A stretch of 64,000 bases of DNA from Caprimulgus europaeus (Eukaryota; Chordata; Aves; Caprimulgiformes; Caprimulgidae), in the NCBI GenBank assembly GCA_907165065.1, contig OU015528.1, positions 75,497,474 through 75,561,473 on the forward strand. Direction: 5' to 3'. A program made the translations under genes and the position numbers. Positions 22,829 through 36,846 of the stretch are shown here, in pieces. Positions within the stretch are counted from its first letter, which is position 1. Every line of letters starts with the position of its first letter. A model generated the notes under the pieces. That model was not told where the DNA came from. It was given only the letters and a program-made list of their open reading frames with translations, and did not search any database.

Positions 22829-23197
22829 CACAGAATCAGAATGGTCGGGGTTGGAAGGGACCTCAGAAGATCATCCAGTCCAACCCCTCTGCCAAAGCAG
22901 GTTCACCTAGAGCAGGTTGCATAGGATCACATCCAGGTGGGTTTTGAACATCTCCAGAGATGGAGACTCCACACCCTCTCTGGGCAGCCTGTCCCAGGGT
23001 TCTGGCACCCTCACAGGAAATAAATTTTTCCTTTAGTTTGTCTGGAACTTTCGGTGTTCCAGTTTGTGCCCACTGCCCCTTGTCTTATCACTGGGCACCA
23101 CCAAGAGCCCGGCCCCATCCATTTGGCTCCCACATTTCAGACATTTATAGACATTGATAAGATCCCCTCTCAGTCTTCTCCTCTCCAGGCTGAAGAG
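22829..23197 (-). mobile_element. CR1 LINE, 3'-end fragment
   Basis: Starts CACAGAATCAGAATGGTCGG, then GGTTGGAAGGGACCTCAGAA and ATCATCCAGTCCAACCCC. It runs through the reverse-strand ORF2 tail to TCTCCAGGCTGAAGAG. The 3' UTR (ACACCCTCTCTGGGCAGCCT) marks a different subfamily from the copy at 20824. Confidence 0.92.
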
Positions 23198-26100
23198 TTT
23201 AACTTCACGATGAAAATTCAGGCTTGAACTTGTTGAACCCTTGTGTGAAGGTGATGAATTTTAGAATGAGCGTTGTGCCTCATGGGAAGGTTTCCCATCT
23301 GACCACTGCCACTACATCTGTAAGTTAAAAAGAGGATCTGAAGGCAATTTAGGCCAACCAAGTGCTGTGACCAGGAAGTTTTCTATCTGCAGCTGCTGGT
23401 AGTAGTTAAAGCTCAAAGCTATTTTCTTGTGAAGAGTTCTGTTCTGATGTTTTGCTGGTGTCTGGGTGACCAGTCAGCCCTGTTGTTCCTGGTCTGTCCA
23501 GGCTGCACGAGTGAGAACTCAAACCCTCCCCAAAGTGCTGAGTATCCTCATTGCTTGTTTACAAGCGCAGTGCAGACAGTGGGTGGATCTCTGTTTAGAT
23601 CTCAGCTTGTGCTTCACTGAGTACAGAGATGCTGTTCCCCTCGCTCCCTAACAGAGAGGACAGCTCGTGGCTGCCCTTCTTTGGGAGGATTCTGCAGTTG
23701 GTCTGCTTTTACCAGGATACAGGATGCTGGTTTGCCAGATGCAGCTCCACGGGTTCAACAAAGTCTTGACTCTTGCTATGGATTTTGATTCTATAAAGGA
23801 TGTGAAATTTGCAGAGACTGACAGCAATCTGGAATGCTTATTGGTTATTGAGCAGGACTGAAATCCATAAAAGGCTGTATTTGTGTATTATCTCAGAGCT
23901 AATCCTTGTAACTTAGAATAGGTGTTGCCAAAATATGGCACCGATGCTTGAATTGGATGAAATAGACTTTCTTCTGTGTACTGAGTTCAGAAATGCTATT
24001 TAGCCTTTTCAGGTAATTTTCTACTGAGATATGACAGTCTATGGCAAATGGTCAGATTTTTCTTTTTTTCTTTTTTCTTTTTTTTTTTTTTAACAGAGCA
24101 TAGTGGTAAAAAAACCCCATGGATCTTCATTAGTAGGTTTACTGCATCATTGACTTCAGCATTAACAAATAAATGGATTTTTTGCTTGGTGCCTGTGCAC
24201 CGGGCCTATACTAGAGTTAACCTCGTGTTTGTCGTGTAACAGAAACTTCTTAAGGTCTTTGCAATTGTGTGCTTGTAGCTCTTTGTCTTGCATCAGTACT
24301 GAAATAAAAGTATCGATTTTGAGAGAATTAACATTGAAAACTTGATGGTAGGTTTGCAAATGTCATTGAGGAGCCTCACTGTTTGTAATCTTCCTATATA
24401 TAGGAATATATAGAGTTATCTAACATGTATCTGTTAGTGTGCTGATTACTGGAGTCATTGTTTCTGTGCAACAGCAGAATTAATTCATAATTGTCTTAAG
24501 TGAACACCAGATATTTGTAAAATATTTTCAGTATATCCAAAAAAAGAGTCAAATGGTACATCTTGCTGTGATCTCTGACTTGAAGTAGGAGATATATAGC
24601 CTCTGTGGATAATTCTGTTCTGATTAACCTGTATTATCCTTTAATATCAAATATTCAAACAAAAACCTTTTCGTTTTTGTTTTGTGGTCCTATAGTACTG
24701 CAGCTTTGTGCTTGCCTCTCCGTCATCATACACTGTTACGGGATGTCAGCGTTCTCTGTGCTTAACCCATTTCTCCCATCTCCCCATATAGAGGTTGGGG
24801 AAAAAAATAGACTTTAGATAGGCTGTCTAAAGGTTTGTGGGTAGATTAAATCTGAAAACCAATTAAGTGTTACATCTAGCAAAAATTAATAGAACTATTA
24901 TTATAAAAAATAAATATTTGTGAATAAACAGCCACAAACTTTGAGGGATTAGGGTTTTATTTTCTGTTGTAGTTTTTTTTTTTCTTCTTTGTGTTGTTTT
25001 AGCCAAACTGGAGTTATTTTATACTAATAAATGTTTTAGCTGAGGCAAACTGAATGGATTCAAACAAATTTGTACTGGTATTGCTAAATAGCAGTATGAA
25101 CATAACCTGATTTCAGTGTGGTGGATGTGCCACTGGGCTTTACTGCAGCTGCTCTGCTGTGTTTGCCTTCAGCTTGAGACCGGGACCCAAAGGACACGGG
25201 ACAGCCTTGGAGCCCTAATTCCTGTTTTGTGTGGGAAATGCTGTGGCTGTTTACTTTGTTTTGTTTACCAGTTCTCAATCAGTGAAACTGAAAACAACAG
25301 AAGCTTCTTGTCTATCACTAACTTCCTTTTCTGGTAGCAAGGATGAAGAAACTGATAGTATTTTCTTCCCTAGTTTCTGCTGCTTCTCAACAAACTTGTT
25401 TATCCTTCATTTCTCTGTCTCTCATTCCTCTAGCCCTTCCTATAATCACTTTATAAATGTAAAAAACATAGATATAGCGCTTCATGACACTTAAGATAAT
25501 TTCAAATGTTCAGAGGTGATTTCAGTCTTCTTTTCCCTCTCCTAAATTTAATTTTAGTTTTTAATAAAGTGAATGATGGGTATTTTAAGTAGCTGATACT
25601 CAGATTTTTTAGAGCAACTCTACTTAGTGCTGTGTAGACACGACTGATACTCTAAGCCAGCAGGTATCTAAATTTGCCTTGGTGTCTTTCTGCGGGCTCA
25701 CTCAAACTTACAGAGTCACCAGGAGTAGGTTTGGTGTCATAGGAGCTTCTTGGTGCCATTCAGACTTTTGATAGGAGTTACTTAGCGGATCCTGTTTGTA
25801 CTTAGGATATTACTGCAGTTAAAATGTTTATGTGTTCAAAGATGAAGAGCTCAGACACAGAGTCACTGAAGAAAGCTGTTCAGCTCTGGTGAACAGAGCT
25901 GTAGCATGTAACTCTCAGTATTTCATGTGAAAACACTTTTAATATGTTAAGATTATAATTAAAGTTGAATATGTAAGGGCCTTGCAGCCCCTCTGTAGCT
26001 GGTGCTGTGATTCCTGCTGGTTCCTTCAGTGTATCACCAGGGTAGGTGGACGGACACCTTAGGTCCACACCGTGTGAAACAGATCACAACAGCCTCTCCA

Positions 26101-29100
26101 GGAGCCTGTGGTAACTAGTGTAACATGCCTTTGTTGGAATAAAGCAAGAAGTACTTTTTCATCCTGCCAGAACTTTCACAGCGTTTAAGATTTTATTTTC
26201 CTATTGTGTATCGGAGTGAAGCCGAGCTTAAAACATCAAAATAAATCCTGAAGTTTCCCCATGTAGAGGCTGTGCCCAGATAGGCTGAAGGCTGGTTTCT
26301 CACGCTTCTGGGTAAGGGCTAGTCCCTGGGTACCTCATGATGTATCTGCCAGGAGAAAGCAGAAGGAGAAAAGACTGGAAATATATGGTAAGTGCAAGGC
26401 AGTACTATCAGTAACTGCTCATCTGTTGCTTCCTTTTCCGTATCGTGCAAGGTCCTGCGAGGTTTCAGCCGCCCGTCCAGCTGAGCAGGAGCGGAGCGGC
26501 AGCAATTAGGTAACAGCCTGTGGTCACTGGACAGGCCAGGGGGAGTTTCCTCTTCTTCCCCATGATGCTGGTAAAGTTTTACTCCTGCCACCTTGAGTCA
26601 CTGCTGGCGTTTTTCTGAGCTGGCTTGGAGCTTTTTAGTCTTATTAACTGGGAGAATAACATCTACTACAAAAACAAACCCTCCTTCCTGTTTTAATCAG
26701 TTAAATTGGCTGTGTAATTAAGTGATGAGTTGAACTTTGTGTATGTCAGAGTATTCAAGATGATCTATATAGAGGAACAAACCTTTTTATTTTAGCCAGT
26801 AAAATGATACAAATGTAGATGAAACTTGTGTAACTAGAGAACTTTTGTAACTTCTCTGTCCCTAGAGAAAAAATTAAACGGCTTCCTCAAAAATGAGGAG
26901 CCCCTTTCAGAAACTCCTTCCAGAGTATGCATGGATGTTGTTTTGGTGATTCTTTAAGCTGGGAATAGACTTCACATCATTAACACTGAATTTTAAAATA
27001 TAATTATTGTTTGCTTCATTAATTTTGACTAATGCTGAGATGAAAATGATTAATCGAGAGACTTAACATAATTAGTGCAGTGTGGCATCTGACAACTTAT
27101 ATTTAAGTCTGTTAATGTGGGAAGCATAACTCTTCTTATGAAATGTTCTGGCTTGTGTCAGCATCTAAAATATTAGAACCATTTTGCTGTTTAAATTGAC
27201 ACTGCAAATCTTAGTGCTGTGAAAACATTCCCAGTCTACTACTAGTGAAGATGTACAATACAGGAAATCTGAAATTATGTCTGAAATTATGTAAAAATTT
27301 CAGATAATTTTTTAATGAAATGTTCATTTGATTCATGTTGCTGGGAAAAATGTTTTTATATGTCACCCTGATGTATGGTATTGGGAAAATGAAGAGGAAA
27401 TTTATTGCAGAGAACTGTTATGTTCAGTCTTGCTGAAAGATCGTTTTGCCTGTATGTTTAGTAGCCTGTCATGGTTAAAAGAAGCATGAGTAGTGTCAAT
27501 ATGCAGAAGGGATATTTTAGTTTTTAAAAGCCCCTGGGGACTGCAGACATAGTGTACTTTTAAAGTACAAGGGACAAAAAAAAAAAAGGCATTTTAAGCT
27601 AAATTTGTTTCTAAAGTTGTAACCAGTACCTGAAAATGCACTAGTGTAGGAAGGATGCCTTGACTTTTGTTAAATTGAAGGTAAAATTCCTGAAATATTT
27701 CTGCTTTTTATCTGCAAATACTCTTTCTGTGGTCAAGTGTCTGATCTTACCCTCTAATACAGCAGCCAATTTGCAGCATATTTTATGAAGACATTAATTA
27801 TAAAGGCTAGGACTAGTACTGGGAAAGGTCATGGATTTCAGAGGGAGTGTAGGAGTAATACTCATGGGCTGTAGATGAAACAGATTACACATTACAGTGG
27901 GATCAGTTCTAGCCACAGGAGGAGTTCCAGGAAATTTAATATTTGGTAGAAGCCTGGAAAATGATTTCCATGTAGTAGAAAACCTCCTGTGTTTTTCCAT
28001 GGAGGCTGCATCTCTGCCGGGTTGTAACGCCTGACAGAACCGCGGCTTCCTCTGTCTCGTTGAACAGCGAGGATGCAAATCTGCTCTAACCACCACCTGA
28101 AGAGCTGAAGTCAGCATAGTGTTTACATCTCCTTAAAGATGAAATGTATAGGTGAATGACCACTTCATTGTGGTCATAATGCTGCCCTTTCACAGCAGTG
28201 AAGGAGAAAAATAGTAATAAACTGGTGAAAAGGCCAAATGCCAACTGCACCCTTGGGAAGAAGGAGAACAAAGGATGACTTAAGCTCCAGACATAAGACG
28301 TGAGCTGGTTGTTGCACAAGTCAGACCAGTCTTTACATACTGGCAACCCCAAATTATACCCAGCCCAAGTCTGTACATTTAAGTCTATTAAGTGCTGCCA
28401 TAAATGTTTTGGGTTGTGTTGACAGGTAGGTTCTGTGTTGTGTTGGTTTTGTTTTGGGGTTTTTTTTGTCTTTTTCTTTCAGGAAAGGACCATTGTTCAA
28501 AATTAGGCTCACTCTTTTCAGTGTAGCTTGTCGCAAATTAGCAATGATGGTTTTTTTCTGGCTTTGCAACTGATTACGTTAACCTTCAGCAAATTAATTA
28601 TTTTCTGGCGCATGACTGCACACACACCACTTTGTAAAATGGAATTACAGTAGAGCCCTGCCAGTTCTTGTCGCTCCACTTTGTAACCCTTGTAGTAACA
28701 TTCATAAGGCTTAATAGTGAGGTGATGACATGAGCAATCAAACTGCAGCTTCCAGCTGGGTTAGTTGGAGGCATAGCTGATGGAGATGATTTAATTTTAA
28801 GGTGTACTTACTTATGTGAAAAATAATTGCAAATTAAGACTAAGTAAATGGCCAACTTGTGTTTTATTAGATGACGTTCTTCTGTTGTTTCATTGCAGTT
28901 TTATTCTAAGTTTTGTTCTTTCAGTGCTCTATTAACTAATATGTATTAAAAAGAATTAAAAATAAAGTCATAAACATATTGCAATGACTGAATAATATTA
29001 GTAGAGTTCCTGTAAGGCCTTTAGTCAATTGCTGCTTAAAAGCCAGATTGTAAGAGCAGTTGATTTAAATTCTTTGCAATATACATTAGACTCCTAAATT

Positions 29101-30347
29101 CTTATTTTATGTTTTGACACAGGCTTTCTCTGTGGAATATTGCTTAGCAGGGCTGCCTTCTTTTCCCTGCTCTTGCTTCGAGTCCTTTGGGGACCATTTT
29201 AAAATTGCTTTGAGATAGCTTTTAGTAGCAGTTAATTCTGCTAATTTCCAAAGTGACCATTTTCCATTGGTGACTGTGCAGCAGCTCACAGGGGATGTTG
29301 GGGAACTGCAAGAATTCTGCTGTAATGAAACTTGATTTTTCATTAAGATGAGAGATCAATCTTGTTTCTTCAGCCAAGTTAAATCCTTGCTTTCTTATCT
29401 TCCACCTATTAGTGTCACTCCTCATGCAGTAACACTGCATCAGGTTCTACTCTGAAGAAATGCTGATTTTTTTTTTTTTTTTAAATTTTTTTTTGAGGGA
29501 GGAATGCATGTGCTTTGCTGTTGAAATAGGCTTTTTTTTTTTTTTGGAAGAGCAGAGCTGAATACATTGATTTTACAAATAGTTTCGCTCTGTCTTCAGT
29601 GGGTTTTTTGTTTGTTTTGGTTTGTTTTTTTTTCTTCCAAATGGAGCAAAATTTCATTTAACTCACAATCTTCCCTTTTCTCTATGTAAGTCATTACTTG
29701 AAACCACCCACAAAAATAGACATACTAAACTTGAAAACCAATTAAAGATACAAGAAAAATACCAGTGTAATATAATTCTTAACTTTTTTGTGGCCTGAGG
29801 GTAGTGTGTGGCAGAAGAGAATGAGTGGTGTTAAAAAGCAACTTGTTTTCAGGTGGTTCAGGTATCTGTTGAGGGAGCTATCCTGGAACAAGCGCTTCTG
29901 TTCATTGTTAGTGAGTTCTTTTTGTCTTCCCCACAAATACACTCTCAAGTAAGGAAATAGAAAGTAGTTGGTTTTACAAAACCAGTTTAGTGGTTCTATC
30001 ATGAAAAAAATTGAAGATGATAGGGAGAAGAGAAACGCTGTGTGTGTGCGAACGTCAGCAGCAAGAAGATGCCGCTTTTGAGGGAAGCGTTGCCTGGTGG
30101 TGGGTATCACACTAGCTCAGCCTAAACTCATACTGAATCCATAGATTAACCTATTGACACCTGGACTTGGGTAGGATCCCTGAGCAGTTATCATGGGTAA
30201 CTCAGTGCTCTGCCAGGTGATATGAGGATGAAGATTAAAACAATTGAAGGAACTTTTTATTTTTCTGTCCCTAGGGAAAATAATAGTGTAAGGCACTTGC
30301 AGATCTCCTGTTTCTGGCATTTTAACACTTTTCAGGTTGCAAGGAAA
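23198..30347. other. Intron 1 segment, 7.1 kb
   Basis: Long stretch without CR1 or a recognised exon. Contains a 16-bp palindrome at 24391-24406, T-runs near 24070, 24971 and 29467-29494, and a GC-richer patch at about 26440-26520. The open frames are short, unsupported and often overlap on opposite strands. Confidence 0.55.
24391..24406. repeat. 16-bp perfect palindrome
   Basis: TTCCTATATATAGGAA equals its own reverse complement. The CC...GG frame around A/T resembles an SRF CArG box but has eight A/T bases inside, not six, so it is not a consensus site. Confidence 0.9.
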
Positions 30348-30722
30348 CCACAGGATGGTTGAGGTTGGAAGGGACCTCTGAATGTCATCTGATCCAACCC
30401 TCATGCTCCAGCCGGGCCACACAGAGCTGGTTGCCCGGGACCACGTCCAGATGGCTTTTGAATATCTCCAACTGTGGAGACTCCACAGCCTCCCTAGGTA
30501 ACCTGTGCCAGTGCTTGGTCACCCACACAGTAAGAAAATGTTTCCTGATGTTCAGAGGGAACTTCTTGTATTTCATTTTGTGCCCATTGCCTCTGGTCCT
30601 GTCCCTGGGCACCATTAAAAGAGCCTGGCTGTCCTCTTTGTACTCTCTCTTCAGGTACTTATGTCCATTGATAAGATCCCTCTGATCCTTCTCTTCTCCA
30701 GGCTGAACAGTCCCACTGATCA
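30348..30722 (-). mobile_element. CR1 LINE, older diverged 3'-end fragment
   Basis: The + strand gives GGTTGAGGTTGGAAGGGACC, then the AACCCTCATGCTCCAGCCGG variant and the reverse-strand ORF2 tail up to TTCTCCAGGCTGAACAG. The reverse translation shows NIRKHFLTVWVTKHWHRLPR, a diverged form of the CR1 C-terminus. The terminal repeat is nearly lost, which suggests an old copy. Confidence 0.88.
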
Positions 30723-33700
30723 TCCCTCTGTTGGCTTCACAAAGAGCTGGAAGCCTACACAAGTCTTCCAAGTTAGGTCTGGCAGCGTGTGTGCTCTGAC
30801 TTGCTTAGGTTAAGCAATGGAATTGTCTGGTTCCTGGCTGTGAGCATCACAGCTGACATGTTGCTTGAGAGAACATGTGTAAGGGCTAAAATCTGTGCAG
30901 GAGAACAACCTCATGCGTGTGTCCTTGAATATTTGACACAGAGATTTGTTTTTCAGGTTTTGAGCATGCTGACTGTATACCAGCTTTCAAAAATCAGATT
31001 AATTCTACCAATATTAAATCTTGAATTTTTAAACTTTCATCAATGAAAATGTTCTTGTCAACTCCTGACATCCTAGGTATTGCAGGTCCCCAAGGTATCC
31101 TGAGCAATAAAGTAGTTTTAAATAGAAAATATGTAAAATCTTTATCCTGTTAAGTAGGGAATGCCAAACAGTTACAGAAATCTGAACTGTATTTTTGGAA
31201 GTACTTAATTTCCTGGTTTCTTAAGTAATAAGCCAGAAATCGGGTACTTCCAACCCCATTTCTAGTAGATCCTTTAAATCAGATGCTTTTTATGCAGCAC
31301 TTGGTAAATACCAGTAAGAATTCTGACCCAACAGTGATGTGTGAGAGGAGCTGCGTCCTCTGAGGCTGTTTGTTCAAATCCTCTTGTTTATTATGAGCTG
31401 GAATGCGGGGCTGTGGGCCGGGAGGAGAACACTCGCACGGTGCCTGCGTGACACGGCTTGGTGACAAACGGCATCTTTGTGTGGGTATCTGCAGCTCGTG
31501 GCGCTCTGGAGGGGCCACGGCCTGAACAAGAAGGAGCACGTGGCAAGTGGCTTGGTTAAGTGGAGCAAATGCTGCAAGTGGAGGAGGAGAACTTTCCCCC
31601 CCTCTCCGTTCATTTTTGATCAACTGATTTAGGATATGGTCTAGAAACAAACAGATTGACTTCATGAAGACTAAAACAGAGCTTTACAAGGACGGGGCAG
31701 AAAATCGCAGTCTAAAGACTGGTAAAATGTCCTTTTATTTTATGTACTGCTCTCTAATTGTTTATGTCACGTGCTGTTTTACTTCTCTCTCATTTTGGAT
31801 TAGTGATAACTCTGAATTTTAAATACTTAATAGTATTAAGGTAGATAATTATGTTTAATAGAGTAAGAAATGTAGCTCTGTTAACTTCTGGAAATACTGT
31901 TTTTCCTGAGGACGTGTTGCTGTGTAGAAGGGATTGCTTTTTTAAGTGTAACTATTTTATGTTAAAAATTCTCTCTGCTTGAAGAGAAGAATAAAATATA
32001 ATAAATGATGCTTAATCTTTTCTGTTAAGAGCAGGTTTAAGATCTATGTGCAGGTATTAAACCAATATTTTTCCTTTTGAACATCAGCTACTCACAACAA
32101 AATACTATTAAGTGTATGTCATAGCTTTTATTTAATTGTCTGTGGGAATGGACTGGAAGGAAAATAAACAGCCTGGGCATTAAAGGGACTTTCTGCTATG
32201 ACCAGAGACTTGCAAAATGTTTTGTTTATTGCTCTGATGTGTGCTTTGAATGTGTAGAGGCGTAGCAGCTGGTGGTAGTGCCTGCAGACAGGAATTTGTG
32301 CCAGTGCAGCTCTTTGTGCAGTGGAATGTGTAATGTGCAAACAAGCAAGAATTTGAGTGAAGCAATGGAAAACAAATTAACATGTTCCAAGTCTTTGGGG
32401 TTTTTAGACTGCTCTGCAGTTGAGGAGGCAGTGGTGATGGGTCAAAGAACAAAAAAGGGAGAAATCTCCTTTTCAGAATTTGGGATAAGATGGAAACTCC
32501 AGGGATGGTGCTGCCTCTTCTCACTCGTTGATTTTGAAGAACTGAGTTACTGCTGGGGCTGAAAGAAGGATGCTCAGTGTTTAGTTTGGTAATTGAAATC
32601 CTCAGTGTTTAGTTTGGTAGTTGAAATCCTCAATATTTAATTTGGTAATTGAAATCCTCAATGTTTAGCTTGGTAATTTAAATTAATACAAAACCACATT
32701 ATTACCAGTGAGATTCTTTGTTAGAGTGACAGAGGAAGAAAGCCCGTACTGATGCTGGGCAGTGCTTTCCTCTGACTTCATAGGGCTGGTGGCATTCCAC
32801 AGGTGTCTCACGTCTCAGGCCTGACTCGTACCAGTTTGAAATCAGTGAGTTGCAAAATAAAACCAGTTCTAGTCCCATCCCTAAGTATCCTTTTGAAAGT
32901 TTAAATCCAGCAGTTGACTAGTCATCTCAGCAGCACTGACAAGATAATCTGATTTCCAAGGGTAGTGGAAAAGCTTCAATCTGGCTGTTAGGTCAGTCCT
33001 TTATCACATCATCATATATTGGGATTTTCTGTTTGATTTTCTGTCTGTAGTGACACTTCAGTTCCTTTGAATGCTGCTTGTCAAAACTTAAAAATTTGTC
33101 ATATTAGTAAATGTAAAAAAGAGATCAGTGTGACAGAGAGGTGGGGGGAGAATACTCTCTAATGGGGAGTGTTGTGTCTATCAGGCCAACTGTTCAGAAA
33201 GTTTCGTTCCTGGCCTTGCTTCCTATGATTTATCTTTTTCAAAAGCTAGATGTGTGACATAGCAGCTTGGCTGGGTTTTAAGAGTGCTTGTTGTACCTTG
33301 TAAGCCTGACCATTTTTGGGGGACTTGTATGTACTGTTTCACATGCCATCATTGGCAGATTTTATTACTGTTGATTATACCTTTTTTTTTTTTTTTAGGT
33401 AATTGCTAATATATTTCTGCAGTTTTTAGTCAAAATCAGTTCTCTCTACTAGTTAATTGACTGTATATTAAAGTTCCTGTATAATGTAATGTTGATCATC
33501 TGTAATGCTCACTTTTAATTGGAAAATTTGGTTATACTTGTTTCACATCTTTAACTGCTTTCAGTGAGATAAGACTTAGTGAATAAAACTGATAAGACTT
33601 TTAGAATACCAGTTATTTGTCCTCAGTTTTGTGCCTAGGAAGATACTTATGAAGAATTTTGTTGTCATATTTAGCTTTTACTTTATCAGGAATCATCATG

Positions 33701-36700
33701 TGATTTCTAACTTGGAGGTATTTAAATCATTTTTCTTATTAGAAAAATCATTTTATGCTTATCTCCCAAGATATAACCTCTTGTCCCTGTCTCCAGCTGT
33801 TTTCGGAGTTTTCGGTATGGGTGGATTAACGTAACGTTCAGCTATCTCAGTGCAGCTAGAAGGTTAAGTCCATTCTGGCAGAAAGTGGAGAGGATTACTT
33901 TAAAGGCAATGAATATGATAATTTCTGTACTAAATGTAATTTAATTGTCATGAGACACAGAACCTGCCAAACTTTGATTCCTATGTTACTTATGCAGATG
34001 AAGGGAAGGGAAGCCACGATCATCTTTTCAGCATAAATTGGGACTCAGTTTCTGGTGCAAATATATTTTTGCATTCTTTTAAGCAAAGCTTTAAACTTTT
34101 TTTAAGTTCTGCCACTTGTTCCATCTGTGGTGTTGAAGGACTGTGAGCGTCCTTTTGCGTATATTTTAAAATACAAGTAGTAATCTGGTTTTTAATTCTG
34201 TTAATAAAAAAATATCGACTACTTAATAGTTGAATGTATTGACTACTATGTGTTACAATATTGACTGCTTATTATTCAGCCACACTTTCTCAAATCACAT
34301 CTAATCTCTCTTGTACTGGGAGAAAGTGATAGGATTTGTTCTGCATTTCTTGAAGCCCAGCAGCAGTTGTACTTTAAACAAGTAAGCTTTTCTTTCGCGT
34401 CTGTCCATTGGAGAAGTGGAGATTAGGGTTGCTCAGTGCTTGGATTCTCTGAAGGAATGTCAGCTTTCTAAGCAAGCATGAAGTTTATTTTTTAAAAACT
34501 CATAATTGGCCTTCTATAAAGACTTACTGTAAGCGTAGATCTTTTTGTGTCTTACAAAAGTAAATGCAGTTTAATTTTGATTATGGTTCCTTTAGCTCCT
34601 CACTTTGACAGTAATGCTGAGCTTCACGTCCTACTTTATGTCAGTGTAGATTGGGTAGCTTTAGTGGACATTGTCAGTTTAGTGAGCATAGTACATCAGC
34701 TAGTAAAGGATATAAAAAGGATTGTTATAATTGTATCATGGCCTATGTTGTGCTTGAATGCACTTGGAGTCGCAGAGAGTTCAGTCTGTGCCCTTGTGTG
34801 GTGCTGGGGAGGGGTTCTTGAAGGGTGCTGCGGTTGGCACGTGGGAGTTGTGTCTTGGTCAGTGTTCACATAGGTAGCTGGGGCAACACTCCTGTATTCG
34901 CTATAAAACTCCATCAGAGATAAACAAGCCTGAAACCAAACTGCTTTGTGTCTTTCCATCCTCTTTAACATTAGGAATAAAGCTGGATTCAGCACCTGGA
35001 GGAGGGAGCAGGAGGAACAGCTCACTGCTCGGACAACACCAAAGGCTGAGCAGTATGAAATTGCTCTGCTTTCTTCTCACCTTACAGAGAGGAAATTATT
35101 TATCAGTGTTGTGGCACAGAGATGCATAGCTTCCAAATACAGCAGATTATTTTTTTGCCTCTCAGTTAATTGTGTAAATACATGTGTACTAGTTCTGGTG
35201 CACACTGGAAAAAATGACAAAGCTTGATGACCTCACTAATAAATGGGAGTAATATGATTGGGAAGTGATGGTGGCAAGGAGAAGGGGGCCAGAACGAGAA
35301 CAAAGTGTAACTTTAGATCATAAGTAAAAGCTTTGAAGAAGCAGCCTGACTTTCCACTAGGGGAACTTTGGGATGAGCATCGCTGTTGCCCAAACGCTGG
35401 TGCTTGTGCCTGTGATGGACACAGTGAGGTTCTCTCTGCGTTCCCCTAAAGAAGCTTGAAGTGAAACCACGTAGAGACCATGCTAAATCTCTAACAGATG
35501 GCTTAGAAAGCCACCTTGGCACAACTTCTTGTCTAAATATCTGAGAAATATGTAGGTAAATTTTAGTAAAGAAAAACAAGGTTTGAACAAGTAAATGTGT
35601 CATGTGATAGAAAATTGTAACATCTGATCTGTTTTTCTGTTTCATGGCCCAGATGGTTGGTATGTGCAATTCCTGAAGTCTGTTATGTTGCCATGAACTA
35701 AATAGTGAAGAAAACCCACATGCCTGCAGTTATTTTTATAAGTGTGTGCTTGAAAACTGTTTCAAACCTTTTTGAAGCTTTGCTTTATCTAGAGCTCGTT
35801 GCTTTTTAATAATCAAAGCAAATCAACTCTTGAATCTTTCCTAAACTGCTTATTGATTAAAACTGATTTTGCCTCATGTGTTTGAAATCATAACTGTGTT
35901 TGGGATATTGAAGTGCTGAACATGGTGTTGAATATTGAAAGCAGCATCTTTCTTACTTTTCCTTTCTTGGTGCCCTCTTTACTGTCCGGTCCATGTTCTA
36001 GAGGTGGTTTCTGCTAAGGGAATAATGCCAAGGAATGTAATTCAGTTACACACATGGTCTGCTTCACCTTCTCTCGATCAAACCAGATTTATCTAAGCTT
36101 TAACTCCTCTGCTGTAGTAAACTCAGCTGTGTCTGCAGCATGCTGATGTCCAGTGCTTACCCACGCGTCCGTTTTTTCTTGTTTGTCAACTTTCCTGTTG
36201 TCATATCCTTATGCTTGTTCCAACTCTGGCTTGCCAAGGGTGCAGTTCTGATACTGTAATGATGTCCTTCCCTGCTTTCTGAGAAAGAAGTCTTAGACAA
36301 TTTCTCAGATGAAGTTGTACAGTGTTTCTTCAGCACTCATTGCTATTCTAATAGCTCTCTACAAATCCTGTAAATAGTTCACACTTTTGTTTTAAACCCA
36401 TCATGTATGTTTAGGGGTTTTTTTGACTATGTGAGTGTTTGTGGAATTAGCAGCTAGTAGTTTTTACTACTTTCTTCAGTTTTTCAGTTAGTGAGTTGTG
36501 CAGTTTTTTTGTTTTTTTTTTTAAACTTTATTTAATATCTGCTTTGGTGGAAAATTGGGAACTCGGCAGTTAGGATACCATCCAATAATTGTATTTTCTC
36601 TGAACAGTGTTCAGGACATGCAGCAAGGTCATATTTGCTTCGATACAATTGTTTTGGCATTTCTCCATTCAAGTAGTCTCTCTGAAATTTGAGTTTGTTT

Positions 36701-36772
36701 TCCAGGTATTTAGCTGCAGTTCTTTGTTCACAAGGAAGAGAATCTGAAGAGCATTATTTTAATTCTCCACAG
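30723..36772. other. Intron 1, last segment, 6 kb
   Basis: No gene recognised apart from the acceptor at the right end. Holds a four-unit 28-bp tandem repeat (32573-32684) and a GC-richer patch at about 31390-31560. The acceptor tract TTTTAATTCTCCACAG ends at 36772. Confidence 0.6.
32573..32684. repeat. Tandem repeat, four units of 28 bp
   Basis: Units at 32573-32600, 32601-32628, 32629-32656 and 32657-32684. Each begins CTCA and contains a TTTAGTTTGGTAATTGAAAT-like core. Units 1 and 2 differ at a single base. Units 3 and 4 have diverged more, so the duplication that made units 1 and 2 looks the most recent. Confidence 0.95.
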
Positions 36773-36846
36773 GTGCAGATGCTGAGAAGGATGCTGATAT
36801 CAAACTTGCCCAGGAACGAGCAGAGATAGTTGCCAAGTATGACAGA
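36773..36846 (+). CDS. USP6NL: USP6NL coding exon 2 (74 nt)
   Basis: The acceptor TCTCCACAG precedes the exon and AGA|GTAAGTG follows it. The first two bases complete a Gly codon begun in the exon at 4231. The frame then reads ADAEKDADIKLAQERAEIVA, then KYDR. The part from IKLAQERAEIVAKYDR matches the known N-terminus of USP6NL (RN-tre). The protein is a GTPase-activating protein for Rab5-family GTPases that acts in endocytosis and EGF-receptor trafficking, and its TBC domain lies further downstream. The residues before IKLAQ differ from the mammalian form I know, and there is no in-frame Met here, so the start lies upstream. Ends in phase 0. Confidence 0.93.

Noticed and set aside
24391..24406. 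Palindrome as an SRF CArG box
   Set aside because: The A/T core between CC and GG is eight bases long; a CArG box needs six.
32573..32684. 28-bp repeats as a CRISPR array
   Set aside because: The units are contiguous with no spacers, and the sequence is vertebrate intron.
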